Below, one piece after another: positions 24,041 through 31,810 of a DNA stretch of 53,222 nt. The DNA comes from Gammaproteobacteria bacterium (lineage in GTDB: Bacteria > Pseudomonadota > Gammaproteobacteria > Steroidobacterales > Foliamicaceae): assembly GCA_009838035.1 (NCBI GenBank), contig VXSK01000023.1:1-53222 (forward strand). The letters run 5' to 3'. The translations under genes were made by a program, and so were the position numbers. A model generated the notes under the pieces. It saw nothing but the letters and a program-made list of their open reading frames with translations. It was not told the origin of the DNA and did no database searches. Each line of letters begins with the position of its first letter. Positions within the stretch are counted from its first letter, which is position 1.

Positions 24041-25189
24041 TCATAGTTCCTCGTGCAGACGGGCGGCCGAAATCGCGCGCGTCCGCCTGCCCAGGGGAAA
24101 GCTCTCGGGCCCGGCGTGAACGACATCCATCCGCGTCAGCGAAAGGTTTTCCAGCGCGGACCTGACCGAGCGCGTAATTCGGGGATCGGACGTTCGACGG
24201 ATTTCGAAACCGCGAAGCTGCCCGCCGCTCCTGGCGATGAGATCAACTTTGGCCCCGGTGTGCGCCGCCCAGAAATAGAACTGCACGTCCTCCCCGCCAA
24301 GGACGCGGATCAGGTTTTCCAGCACGAAGCCTTCCCAGGAAGCGCCTGACCTGGGATGCCGCTCCAGGTCACGCAGACTCGAAATGCCCAGGCAATGGTG
24401 CAGCAGCCCCGTGTCCTGAAAATAAACCCTGGGCGACTTGACCTGGCGTCTGGGCAGGTCCGCGCGCCATGGCTTCAGTGTGCGCACGATAAAGGCGGAT
24501 TGAAGAATATTCAGATAGCGGCGGGCGGTGTGATGCGAGACACCCAGCGAGCGCGCCAGTTCCGACCCGTTCCACACCTGCGCATGGCAGTGCGCGAGCA
24601 TGATCAGGAACCTTTCGATTCGGGCGGTCGGAGCATTGGCCGTGAGGCGATGGATGTCGCGCTCCAGGAAGTCGCGAACGTAACGTTCCCGCCATTCGAA
24701 GCTCTCGCTGTCGCTGCCGGCGCTGTACGATGCCGGCAGACCTCCCCTCAGCCACAGCACATTGGCCTGGGGCACCGGAATTTCGGCGGACTGAAGACCG
24801 GGAAGTTCGTAGTTGGCGCTGTATTCGGAGAGCGATTCGAACTGCTGCCGCAGCTTATCCGGAACGATGCTGCTCAGAATGAGGAATCGCGCCGGGTTCC
24901 AGGTTCTCACAAGCAAACGGCGCACGACATCGATAATGTGCGGGGCGCGGTGGACTTCGTCCAGCACGACCAGGCCCTGCAGGTTGGACAAAGCCAGTTC
25001 AGGATCTTCAAGCCTGGCGCGGTCCGCCGCCGAGCCCAGGTCGAAGAGATAGGAATTCGAGCGCGAGCGCTGCGCAAATTCGCGTGACAGGGTCGTCTTG
25101 CCTGCTCCCCGCGGGCCCAGAAGGACAATGACGGAGTTGTTGGAAAACAGCCGCCGTAATGCCCTGACATGGCCGTCACGCTCAATCAT
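24041..25189 (-). CDS. AAA ATPase with DUF4143 C-terminal domain
   Basis: The 382-residue protein belongs to a widespread prokaryotic family of unknown role. The N-terminal AAA part has Walker A GPRGAGKTT (25-33) and Walker B LVVLDE (73-78). A winged-helix-like segment (about 207-240, ELARSLGVSHHTARRYL) follows, then a restriction-nuclease-like DUF4143 end: AKVDLIA (Asp316) and FEIRRT (Glu329, Arg331), where the family usually has E-x-K. The Lys-to-Arg change may disable any nuclease activity. It interrupts the conserved nnr-tsaE-amidase run, has a near-consensus promoter (25220-25248) and a palindrome at its ribosome site (25197-25214), and abuts tsaE by 3 bp. I do not know its function. Confidence 0.85.
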   Translation of the reverse strand: MIERDGHVRALRRLFSNNSVIVLLGPRGAGKTTLSREFAQRSRSNSYLFDLGSAADRARLEDPELALSNLQGLVVLDEVHRAPHIIDVVRRLLVRTWNPARFLILSSIVPDKLRQQFESLSEYSANYELPGLQSAEIPVPQANVLWLRGGLPASYSAGSDSESFEWRERYVRDFLERDIHRLTANAPTARIERFLIMLAHCHAQVWNGSELARSLGVSHHTARRYLNILQSAFIVRTLKPWRADLPRRQVKSPRVYFQDTGLLHHCLGISSLRDLERHPRSGASWEGFVLENLIRVLGGEDVQFYFWAAHTGAKVDLIARSGGQLRGFEIRRTSDPRITRSVRSALENLSLTRMDVVHAGPESFPLGRRTRAISAARLHEEL

Positions 25190-25196
25190 GCCGCTT

Positions 25197-25214
25197 ATTC
25201 CAGAAATCTGGAAT
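25197..25214. promoter_or_regulatory. Palindromic operator candidate upstream of the DUF4143 gene
   Basis: Arms ATTCCAGA (25197-25204) and TCTGGAAT (25207-25214) are perfect reverse complements around a 2-base centre. The site lies 8-25 bp before the start codon, between the promoter -10 box and the ATG, and covers the ribosome-binding region. Such a position suits repression or translational control. The binding protein is unknown; the winged-helix segment of the adjacent ATPase is one possibility. Confidence 0.6.
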
Positions 25215-25219
25215 ACCTG

Positions 25220-25248
25220 AGTCTAATTTTCTTCCATATAGATGTCAA
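25220..25248 (-). promoter_or_regulatory. Near-consensus sigma70 promoter of the DUF4143 gene
   Basis: On the minus strand a consensus TTGACA (25243-25248), a 17-bp spacer and TAGACT (25220-25225) lie in a locally AT-rich segment. This is the strongest-looking promoter in the window. Transcription would start a few bases before the palindrome and could also serve tsaE and the amidase downstream. Confidence 0.7.
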
Positions 25249-25358
25249 GTTGCCCAAATCAAATAAGAGTCCGCTGGGCCCATGCCGGTCCGTTCTCCGA
25301 GCGAGCGGCGCCATTATCCAGTTCTACTCGGCGCCGGAATGATCCTCGCGGAGCCGAA

Positions 25359-26858
25359 TCAGGGATTCAGTCCGGCACGCAGGGCGTCCAGCACGTCTCC
25401 GGCGATCATCCCGCGCTGACCGGCCTCCGCAACGCGATCGCCGGCCCCTGCATGCACGAAAGCGGCCAGGGCGGCCAGGTCTTCCGGTTCGGCCTCGGGG
25501 AACTGCGCCCACAGGCCCGCCATCAGACCGGTGAGCACGTCGCCCATCCCCGCCGTCGCCATGCCGGGATTGCCGGCGTCGATCACCCAGGGCGCTTTTT
25601 CGCTTCCCGAAACCAGCGTGTGCGCGCCCTTGAGCAGCGCCGCGCCGCCATAGCGCTTCCGCAAGGCCGTGACGGTGTCCAGACGATCCGCCTGCACCTG
25701 GGCACTGGAGCGCTCCAACAATCGCCCGGCTTCTCCGGGGTGCGGCGTCAAAATTAACGGTGCAGCATCCGCGCGATCCGGCGTGACCTGCGCCAGCCCG
25801 TCCGCATCCACTACGCGGGGCAAATTGCTTCCTAGAGCCGCTGCGAACACTTCGCGAGCCCAGGCATCCTGGCCGAGACCGCAGCCGACCGCCAGCACCG
25901 TGGCCCGTTCAATCAAGGGCGCGAGATCTTCCGCGTTGCGTACGCCGCGCACCATGAGTTCCGGCTGTCCGGACAGCAGCGCGGCCGAATGTTCCGGGTG
26001 CGTGGCCACCGATACGAGTCCAGCACCGGCACGCAAGGCGCCCTCACCGGCCAGCCTTGCGGCGCCGCCCATTCCCGGCCCCCCGGCCACTACCAGGACA
26101 TGCCCGAAGCGGCCCTTGTGGTCGGCGCGCCGTCGGGCCGGGAGCATCGCGCGCAGCGTCGCCGCAGTGAAAACGCGCAGCATCGGCGTGCCGTTAAACG
26201 CGGTCTCGATTTCAGCCACCCTGCCCGGCGCGATCCGTCCGAGCGGCTCCAGCACCCGCCGCCCGACGTAATCCGGCGCGTCACCCAGAAACAACCCGCA
26301 CTTGTCGGCCACGAAGGTCACCGTCAGCGCCGAGCGGACCGCCGCCCCCAACAGGGCCCCGGTGTCGGCGTGAATGCCGGTGGGAATGTCGACGGCCACG
26401 ACCGGCGCACTGCCTTCGTTGGCCGCCTGCGCCGCTTCGAGATAAAGCCCGCCCAGCGGCCGGTCCAGCCCGATCCCGAGCATGGCGTCCACGATCAGGT
26501 CGCCTCCACCCAGCTCCGCGTGCGCCAGCGGGCCCGCCGGCACTGCGGATTGCCGCGCCGCCTCAAACTGCGTGGCCGCGTCGCCCCGGGGGCGATTTTC
26601 GGGAGACAGCAGCATGATCTTGACGCCGAGGCCCTCCTGCTTCGCCAGGCGGGCCATTACGAAGCCGTCGCCCGCGTTGTTGCCGGCGCCGGCCAGAACG
26701 ATCCATCGGCGGGCCCCGGGGAACGCACGCCGGGCGCGCGCGTAGGCGGCCGCGCCGGCACGCTCCATCAGAGCGTTGCTGTCGATGCCCTCGCTTGCCA
26801 TGAGCGCGCCTTCCAGCGCGCGCACAGCGTCGGCGCAGTATGCGGTCCGATGACTCAT
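25359..26858 (-). CDS. nnr: Bifunctional NAD(P)H-hydrate epimerase/dehydratase
   Basis: This enzyme repairs NAD(P)H damaged by hydration: the N-terminal domain epimerises NAD(P)HX and the C-terminal ADP-dependent dehydratase restores NAD(P)H. The 499-residue protein starts at MSHRTAYC. The epimerase part has AGAGNNAGDGFVMARL and AVDIPTGIHADTG; the dehydratase part has KGRFGHVLVVAGGPGMGGA (core HVLVVAGGPGMGG), LTPHPGEAGRLL, KGAHTLV and GMATAGMGDVLTG. Both domains look intact. It is divergent from queG with 49 bp between starts, as in E. coli. A longer frame upstream runs antisense through queG and is not real. Confidence 0.94.
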   Translation of the reverse strand: MSHRTAYCADAVRALEGALMASEGIDSNALMERAGAAAYARARRAFPGARRWIVLAGAGNNAGDGFVMARLAKQEGLGVKIMLLSPENRPRGDAATQFEAARQSAVPAGPLAHAELGGGDLIVDAMLGIGLDRPLGGLYLEAAQAANEGSAPVVAVDIPTGIHADTGALLGAAVRSALTVTFVADKCGLFLGDAPDYVGRRVLEPLGRIAPGRVAEIETAFNGTPMLRVFTAATLRAMLPARRRADHKGRFGHVLVVAGGPGMGGAARLAGEGALRAGAGLVSVATHPEHSAALLSGQPELMVRGVRNAEDLAPLIERATVLAVGCGLGQDAWAREVFAAALGSNLPRVVDADGLAQVTPDRADAAPLILTPHPGEAGRLLERSSAQVQADRLDTVTALRKRYGGAALLKGAHTLVSGSEKAPWVIDAGNPGMATAGMGDVLTGLMAGLWAQFPEAEPEDLAALAAFVHAGAGDRVAEAGQRGMIAGDVLDALRAGLNP

Positions 26859-26907
26859 AAGCACGAATATTGCCCGAAATACATCCCGACCTATACTCTT
26901 TCGGCCC

Positions 26908-28101
26908 ATGCAAGCTGCCACGGAACACTCGCGTATCGCCGCCGAACTGCCGGCGCTGGCGCGGGAATTCGGCTTCGAACAGGCCGGAGTGGCGGGAATT
27001 GACCTTGCCCGGGCCGAGGAGCGCCTGGAGCGCTGGCTGGAGCTGGGGCGGCACGGAACGATGGGATGGATGGCGCGGCACGGACGCAAGAGAACCCGGC
27101 CGGCCCGCCTGCTTCCCGGAACGCTGAGGGTGCTCTGTTTCCGCATGCATTACTGGTCACGGGACGCCGCCCCTGCCCTCGCGGTGCTGGCCGACCCGGA
27201 CAGGGCCTACATTTCGCGTTACGCGCTGGGCAGTGACTACCACCGCCTGATGCGCAGGCGTCTCCGGAAGCTGGCCGAACGCATCGCGTCAAGGGCCGGA
27301 CCCATGGGTTACAGGGTGTTCGTGGACAGCGCCCCGGTCATGGAGAAGCCCCTGGCCGCGCAGGCCGGACTGGGCTGGATGGGCAAGCACACCAACCTGA
27401 TCGACCGCCATGAAGGCTCGTGGTTCTTCCTCGGCGAGATCTACACCGACCTCCCGCTGCCGGTCGACCACCCCGTGACGGACCATTGCGGCAGTTGCCG
27501 GGCATGCCTGGACATCTGTCCCACCGAGGCGATCGTGGCGCCTTATCAACTCGACGCCCGCCGCTGCATTTCGTATCTGACCATCGAGCATCGGGGATCC
27601 ATTCCCCTGGAACTGCGGCCGCTGATCGGCAACCGCGTGTTCGGCTGCGACGATTGCCAGCTGGTCTGCCCCTGGAACCGCCATGCGCGGCCCAGCGAGG
27701 AAGCCGCCTTCGCCCCGCGCGGCGGCCTGGACAACGCCCGGCTGACGCGCCTGTTCGGGTGGGGCGAGGAGCAATGGCGCGAACGCACCCGGGGAAGCGC
27801 CCTGCGCCGCGCCGGCTATACGGGCTGGCTGCGTAACCTGGCTATCGCCCTTGGCAACGCCGCCCGGTCAGGCGAGGTGATCGAGTCGCTGCGTAACCGG
27901 TTGTCGCACTCCAGCGAACTCGTTCGCGAACACGTGCGCTGGGCGCTCGAGCGGCAGGCGGGCGATCAGGAACCCGCGCCGCAGACGACGTTGTCGATGA
28001 GGCGGGCGGAACCCAGCCAGGCGGCGGCGAGCACGACCCACTCTCCCGTGGCGGAAGCCGCCGGCGGCCCCAGATCGCCGGCTCGCCGCACGGCTACGTA
28101 G
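26908..28101 (+). CDS. queG: Epoxyqueuosine reductase QueG
   Basis: QueG reduces epoxyqueuosine to queuosine in the wobble base of GUN tRNAs, using cobalamin and two [4Fe-4S] clusters. The 397-residue protein shows the catalytic-site segment VDSAPVMEK (Asp140), cluster motif CGSCRACLDICP (194-205) and second cluster cysteines 220, 247, 250 and 254 (GCDDCQLVCPWN), then HEAT-like helices. Family similarity seems to end near residue 352. The last 45 residues, rich in Ala, Pro and Arg, are encoded antisense to the end of panC, so the tail is probably a readthrough extension. Its divergent partner is nnr. Confidence 0.93.
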   Translation: MQAATEHSRIAAELPALAREFGFEQAGVAGIDLARAEERLERWLELGRHGTMGWMARHGRKRTRPARLLPGTLRVLCFRMHYWSRDAAPALAVLADPDRAYISRYALGSDYHRLMRRRLRKLAERIASRAGPMGYRVFVDSAPVMEKPLAAQAGLGWMGKHTNLIDRHEGSWFFLGEIYTDLPLPVDHPVTDHCGSCRACLDICPTEAIVAPYQLDARRCISYLTIEHRGSIPLELRPLIGNRVFGCDDCQLVCPWNRHARPSEEAAFAPRGGLDNARLTRLFGWGEEQWRERTRGSALRRAGYTGWLRNLAIALGNAARSGEVIESLRNRLSHSSELVREHVRWALERQAGDQEPAPQTTLSMRRAEPSQAAASTTHSPVAEAAGGPRSPARRTAT

Positions 28102-28820
28102 TCCGGCGCAAAGCCGGCTTCCGCGAGCCGGGCCGCCGCGTCCTCCTCCAGCCCGGGAAAGCCGCGCTCTCCCGCCTCGATGCGCGCAGCGCACCGCCGC
28201 AATTCGGCATGCAGGACCGGAGCGGTCCGCCGTTCCGCTTCCGTCAGGTAGCGGTTCCGCGAACTCATGGCCAGTCCGTCCTTCTCGCGCGTGATCGGAC
28301 CCTCGATCACCTCGACGGGAATATGCAGGTCCTCCGTCATGCGGCGCAGGATCACCAACTGCTGATAGTCCTTGCGTCCGAATACCACGGCGTCGGGAAG
28401 GGTCAGCAGCAGCAGGCGCGCCACGACCGAGGTCACGCCGGCAAAATGCGTCGGTCGGTGCGCGCCGCACAGCTCGGCCGACAAACCGGGCACTTCCACG
28501 CGGGTCGGGTCGTCCAGCCCGCGGGGATAGACTTCCTCCTGCCCGGGAGCGAAAAGCAGGTCCACTCCCGCCTCGTGAAGCAGGTCCGCATCGGCATCCA
28601 GATCGCGGGGATAGCGCTCGAAGTCCTCTCCGGGCGCGAACTGCGTGGGATTGACGAAAATGCTCACGATTACCCGGCCGCCGGCGCCGGCCAGGCGCGC
28701 CAGGTCCATGTGCGCCTTGTGCAGCGCACCCATCGTGGGCACCAGCGTGACCTTCTCGCCGGCGGCGCGCCAGCGGCGCACCTGCGCGCGCACTTCCGCC
28801 TTGGTCGTAACTATCTGCAC
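27966..28820 (-). CDS. panC: Pantothenate synthetase PanC
   Basis: PanC condenses pantoate with beta-alanine using ATP to give pantothenate, the coenzyme A precursor. The 284-residue cytoplasmic protein has the HIGH-like VPTMGALHKAHMDL, FVNPTQFAPGEDFERYPRDL (core NPTQFAPGEDFERYPR), the pantoate-site GRKDYQQLVILRRM, and the KMSKS-like LAMSSRNRYL. Length matches the family. It lies 15 bp after panB, and its last 136 bases overlap the 3' end of queG on the other strand. Confidence 0.96.
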   Translation of the reverse strand: MQIVTTKAEVRAQVRRWRAAGEKVTLVPTMGALHKAHMDLARLAGAGGRVIVSIFVNPTQFAPGEDFERYPRDLDADADLLHEAGVDLLFAPGQEEVYPRGLDDPTRVEVPGLSAELCGAHRPTHFAGVTSVVARLLLLTLPDAVVFGRKDYQQLVILRRMTEDLHIPVEVIEGPITREKDGLAMSSRNRYLTEAERRTAPVLHAELRRCAARIEAGERGFPGLEEDAAARLAEAGFAPDYVAVRRAGDLGPPAASATGEWVVLAAAWLGSARLIDNVVCGAGS

Positions 28821-28835
28821 GGGGCAGCCGCCGGT

Positions 28836-29666
28836 TCAGGAAAAGCAGTGCTCGGGAGCGGGGTATTCGCCTGTCTTGACGGCCTGGACGTAGGCCTCGC
28901 AGGCGGCCAGCGGATCGTCCGCCGCGGTGATGAAATTGCGCACGAACTTCGGCACCGGTCCCTGCGTGATGCCGAGCATGTCATACAAGACGAGGATCTG
29001 TCCGTCGACGTTGGGTCCCGCACCGATCCCGATAACGGGCACACGGCACTGCTCCGCGATCGCCCTGCCCAATTCGTTGGGAACGCATTCGAGCAGGACC
29101 ACGTCGGCCCCCGCCTCCTCCAGCCGTAGCGCGTTGGTCACCATTCGCTCCGCCTGCGACGGATCGCGTCCGTGCACCTTGAACCCGCCGATCTTGTGGA
29201 CCGACTGCGGGCGAAGTCCGATATGCGCACAAACGGGGATGTCGTGCCGGGCCAGGTGCTCCACGATCCTGCGCTGGCCCTCGCCGCCTTCCAGCTTTAC
29301 CATCATCGCGGCGCCTTCCTGCATCAGCCGCACGGCGTTGTCCAGCGCCTGTTCCGGTTCGCTGTAGCTCATGAACGGCATGTCGGCCACGAGAAAGGCG
29401 TGGGTGAGCGCCCGGGCCACGTGCCTGCTGTGGTAGATGATGTCCTCGACCGTTACCGGAACGGTCGTGTCGTGTCCCTGAATGACCATGCCCAGGGAGT
29501 CGCCCACCAGCACCAGGTCCACGCCGGACCGGTCCACCAGATGTGCAAAGCTGGCGTCGTAGGCTGTAAGGCAGGCGATCGGCTCGCGCTCTTTTTTCAT
29601 CCGCGCCAGCGTGCTCACGTTCACCGGCGGTCTGCGCATGTCGCGCTGTTTCAACTGGACGTACAC
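28836..29666 (-). CDS. panB: Ketopantoate hydroxymethyltransferase PanB
   Basis: PanB makes ketopantoate from alpha-ketoisovalerate with 5,10-methylene-tetrahydrofolate, the first step of pantothenate synthesis. The 276-residue protein has LTAYDASFAHLVD, LVGDSLGMVIQG (metal Asp), ADMPFMSY, LEGG, and HIGLRPQSVH with GGFKVHGRD. The upstream ATG with AGGA about 8 nt away is preferred; a Met nine residues in lacks a ribosome site. It is directly before panC, giving a two-gene pantothenate unit. Confidence 0.95.
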   Translation of the reverse strand: MYVQLKQRDMRRPPVNVSTLARMKKEREPIACLTAYDASFAHLVDRSGVDLVLVGDSLGMVIQGHDTTVPVTVEDIIYHSRHVARALTHAFLVADMPFMSYSEPEQALDNAVRLMQEGAAMMVKLEGGEGQRRIVEHLARHDIPVCAHIGLRPQSVHKIGGFKVHGRDPSQAERMVTNALRLEEAGADVVLLECVPNELGRAIAEQCRVPVIGIGAGPNVDGQILVLYDMLGITQGPVPKFVRNFITAADDPLAACEAYVQAVKTGEYPAPEHCFS

Positions 29667-29702
29667 GGGCGATTCCTAGTGTCGTGTCACGCCGCTTGAT
29701 GA

Positions 29703-30359
29703 TCAGACGACCAGGCCGCTGGGATCGAAGTAGGTGCGGCCGGACCGGGCCTGTTGCATTTCGTTGAGCAGCAGTTCGATGTGCGCATCGTTGTTCACCA
29801 GGTCAATGGCTTCGGTGTTCACTATCAGGACCGGCGCCTCGTCGTAGTCCAGTATAAATCGCGCCATCGCCTCGTTGAGCCGTTCCAGGTACTCGGCCGT
29901 TATGCGCCGTTCCATCGGAATGCCGCGGTTGGCGATCCGCTTCAGCAGGGTCCGAACCGAGGTCTGCAGGAAAAGCACCAGGTCCGGTACCGGCGGGTCG
30001 ATCGCTACGGCTTCGCGCACCATGTCGTAGACCTGCAATTCGTCCGACGCCAGCGTGCACTCGGCATAGACTCGGTCGCGCTCCAGCAGAAAATCGCTGA
30101 TGCGGGTCGTGGGAAAGAGGTCGTCCTTCTTGATGCGCTCGGCGAGCTGCGTGCGGTGCAGCAGGAAATACAGTTGCGACGGAAGCGCGGCCTGGGTGAT
30201 CCCGTTATAGAAACGCTCCAGGAAGGGGTTGCCGTGCGGCGCCTCAACGATCAGTTCTCCGTTCATCCGGTCCGCCAGCAAGTGCGCCACAGTGGACTTG
30301 CCGGCGCCGATGCAGCCTTCGACGGCGATGTAGCGGCCGCTACCGGACCTTTTTTTCAT
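29703..30359 (-). CDS. Deoxynucleoside kinase
   Basis: The 218-residue protein belongs to the deoxynucleoside kinase family (deoxyguanosine/deoxyadenosine kinase-like), which phosphorylates deoxynucleosides for nucleotide salvage. It has the P-loop EGCIGAGKST near the start, the family's FLERFYNG, a catalytic-type segment SDFLLERDRVYAE, and a LID arginine region around KRIANRGIPMERRI. The start is MKKRSGSG, whose ATG lies inside the end of pcnB (20-bp overlap); upstream frame is pcnB in another register. In many relatives folK is at this position between pcnB and panB; folK is absent. Exact substrate is uncertain. Confidence 0.87.
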   Translation of the reverse strand: MKKRSGSGRYIAVEGCIGAGKSTVAHLLADRMNGELIVEAPHGNPFLERFYNGITQAALPSQLYFLLHRTQLAERIKKDDLFPTTRISDFLLERDRVYAECTLASDELQVYDMVREAVAIDPPVPDLVLFLQTSVRTLLKRIANRGIPMERRITAEYLERLNEAMARFILDYDEAPVLIVNTEAIDLVNNDAHIELLLNEMQQARSGRTYFDPSGLVV

Positions 30360-31707
30360 TTCCGTTGGCGCTCCGGCCTCCGGCGCGGCCCGGTCCGCGG
30401 CGACGGCGCTTCGACCAGGAACGGGAAGGCGCCGACCCCGCCTTCTTCCGCCAGTAGAGAACACACTGTTCGTCGATCTCGCCCAGGCGCCGGCGCAGGC
30501 ACAACAGGCGATAGGCCGGGCGAAACAGGGGATGCTGCAATGTCTGGTTCACGCGCCGGCGCGGCCTGGCCTGCAAAAGGGCCTGCCGCCCCAGGACGTG
30601 CTCCATGTCCGCCATCATCTTTTTCGTGGGGCGCAGTCCGTATTTTCCGTCCCGAACCATCCGCCGAAAGGCATCGGTAATCTGCGTATAGCGGGGTATG
30701 CCACTGCCGCCGGGCGCCACGACCCGGGAAATCGGCCCCCAGTAGAACACGCACAACAGGAACATCAGGCTGGCATGCGAACCCTCGCTGAGCCTCTTGT
30801 CGGTGGCCGCAAGCGCATCGCGAACGAATCCTTCGGCGCGCGGCTCGTCATCCATCCACGGGCCCAGGAACGGGAACAGTTCATCGAGCAGGCCGAAGCG
30901 GCGCAGTTCATCGAAACTGGAAACGGCGTGACCGCCAAGGAACAGCTTGCGCACCTCTTCCAGGAGGCGGGCGGGCGGCTCCGACCGCAGCAGCCGGGCC
31001 AATGCCGGAATCGGCTTGGCGCAACGCCTGTCGAGCTCGCAGCCGAGTTTGGCCGCGAAGCGCGCCGCACGCAGCATTCGCACCGGGTCCTCCTCGTAGC
31101 GCAAACGCGGTTCCCCGATCAGGCGCAGGCGGCGCCTGGCGATGTCCTTGAGCCCGCCAACGTGATCAATAATGCGCTTGTCGGCAAAGTCCCAGTACAG
31201 CGCGTTGATCGTGAAATCGCGCCTCAGCACGTCCTCTTCCAGACTGCCGAAGCGATTGTCCCGCAGGATGCGCCCGTTGGATCCCCGGACAACCGAACCC
31301 TCCGGACCCGCGGCCTCGTTGCCGGATCCGCGGAACGTGGCGACCTCGATGAATTCGCGGCCGAACATCACGTGCGCGAGCCGGAACCGGCGCCCGATCA
31401 GCAGCACCCTGCGGAACAGCTTCTTCACCTGTTCCGGCCTGGCGTCGGTCACGATGTCGAAGTCCTTGGGCCGGAGGTCCAGCAGCAGGTCGCGCACCCC
31501 GCCGCCGACCACGCAGGCACGATAGCCTGCCCGGTGCAGGCCGCGTAGCACCCTGACGACATTGGACGGAAGCTGCCGCGCGGCGATGCGCGGTTCGCCC
31601 GAATTGATTTTCAGCGCCGTTGTCTTGATCGAGGTCGAAACTCCAGCCACGGATGGCACGGCGCGCGTGTGAAGCACGCCTTTATTCGGCTGCCTATAAT
31701 ATCGCAC
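30340..31707 (-). CDS. pcnB: Poly(A) polymerase I PcnB
   Basis: PcnB adds poly(A) tails to RNA 3' ends, promoting decay. The product of up to 455 residues has the nucleotidyltransferase motif GGGVRDLLLDLRPKDFDIVT (core GVRDLLLDLRPKDFDI, with two catalytic aspartates), RRFRLAHVMFG, RRDFTINALYWD, and the RNA-binding region RYEEDPVRMLRAARFAAKLG (core DPVRMLRAARFAAKL), as in E. coli PcnB. It ends with an Arg-rich basic tail, also typical. The annotated start is a GTG with AAGG 6 nt upstream; the first ~35 residues are poorly conserved, so the start is less certain. It overlaps the kinase gene by 20 bases. Confidence 0.93.
   Translation of the reverse strand: MRYYRQPNKGVLHTRAVPSVAGVSTSIKTTALKINSGEPRIAARQLPSNVVRVLRGLHRAGYRACVVGGGVRDLLLDLRPKDFDIVTDARPEQVKKLFRRVLLIGRRFRLAHVMFGREFIEVATFRGSGNEAAGPEGSVVRGSNGRILRDNRFGSLEEDVLRRDFTINALYWDFADKRIIDHVGGLKDIARRRLRLIGEPRLRYEEDPVRMLRAARFAAKLGCELDRRCAKPIPALARLLRSEPPARLLEEVRKLFLGGHAVSSFDELRRFGLLDELFPFLGPWMDDEPRAEGFVRDALAATDKRLSEGSHASLMFLLCVFYWGPISRVVAPGGSGIPRYTQITDAFRRMVRDGKYGLRPTKKMMADMEHVLGRQALLQARPRRRVNQTLQHPLFRPAYRLLCLRRRLGEIDEQCVLYWRKKAGSAPSRSWSKRRRRGPGRAGGRSANGNEKKVR
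31695..31700 (+). promoter_or_regulatory. -10 box of the tRNA-Glu promoter
   Basis: A consensus TATAAT sits 30 bp before the tRNA and is followed by a GC-rich stretch (ATCGCACCGCGCC), the discriminator type seen at stringently controlled stable-RNA promoters. No good -35 is evident at 16-18 bp. The box overlaps the 5' end of pcnB on the other strand. Confidence 0.55.
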
Positions 31708-31729
31708 CGCGCCTTATCAGGCACGAAAC

Positions 31730-31804
31730 GCTCCCTTCGTCTAGGGGTCAGGACGCCAGGCTCTCAATCTGGAAACAGGGGTTCGATTCCCCTAGGGAGC
31801 GCCA
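31730..31804 (+). tRNA. tRNA-Glu (anticodon CTC)
   Basis: The 75-base sequence folds as a cloverleaf: acceptor GCTCCCT pairs with AGGGAGC, the anticodon stem CCAGG/TCTGG encloses loop CTCTCAA with anticodon CTC (reads GAG), and the T arm contains GGTTCGATTCC. The 3' CCA is encoded. It resembles bacterial tRNA-Glu, which more often has TTC. A convergent MFS gene ends 7 bp downstream. No island or integrase is attached. Confidence 0.95.
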
Positions 31805-31810
31805 AACACC

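Noticed and set aside
25190..25358. A small antitoxin-like gene next to the DUF4143 ATPase
   Set aside because: The 169-bp gap has a promoter and palindrome but no reading frame with a ribosome site long enough to support a gene.
31730..31804. tRNA-Glu as an attachment site for a genomic island
   Set aside because: No integrase, direct repeat of the tRNA 3' end or island-like gene set lies beside it; the neighbours are core or transporter genes.
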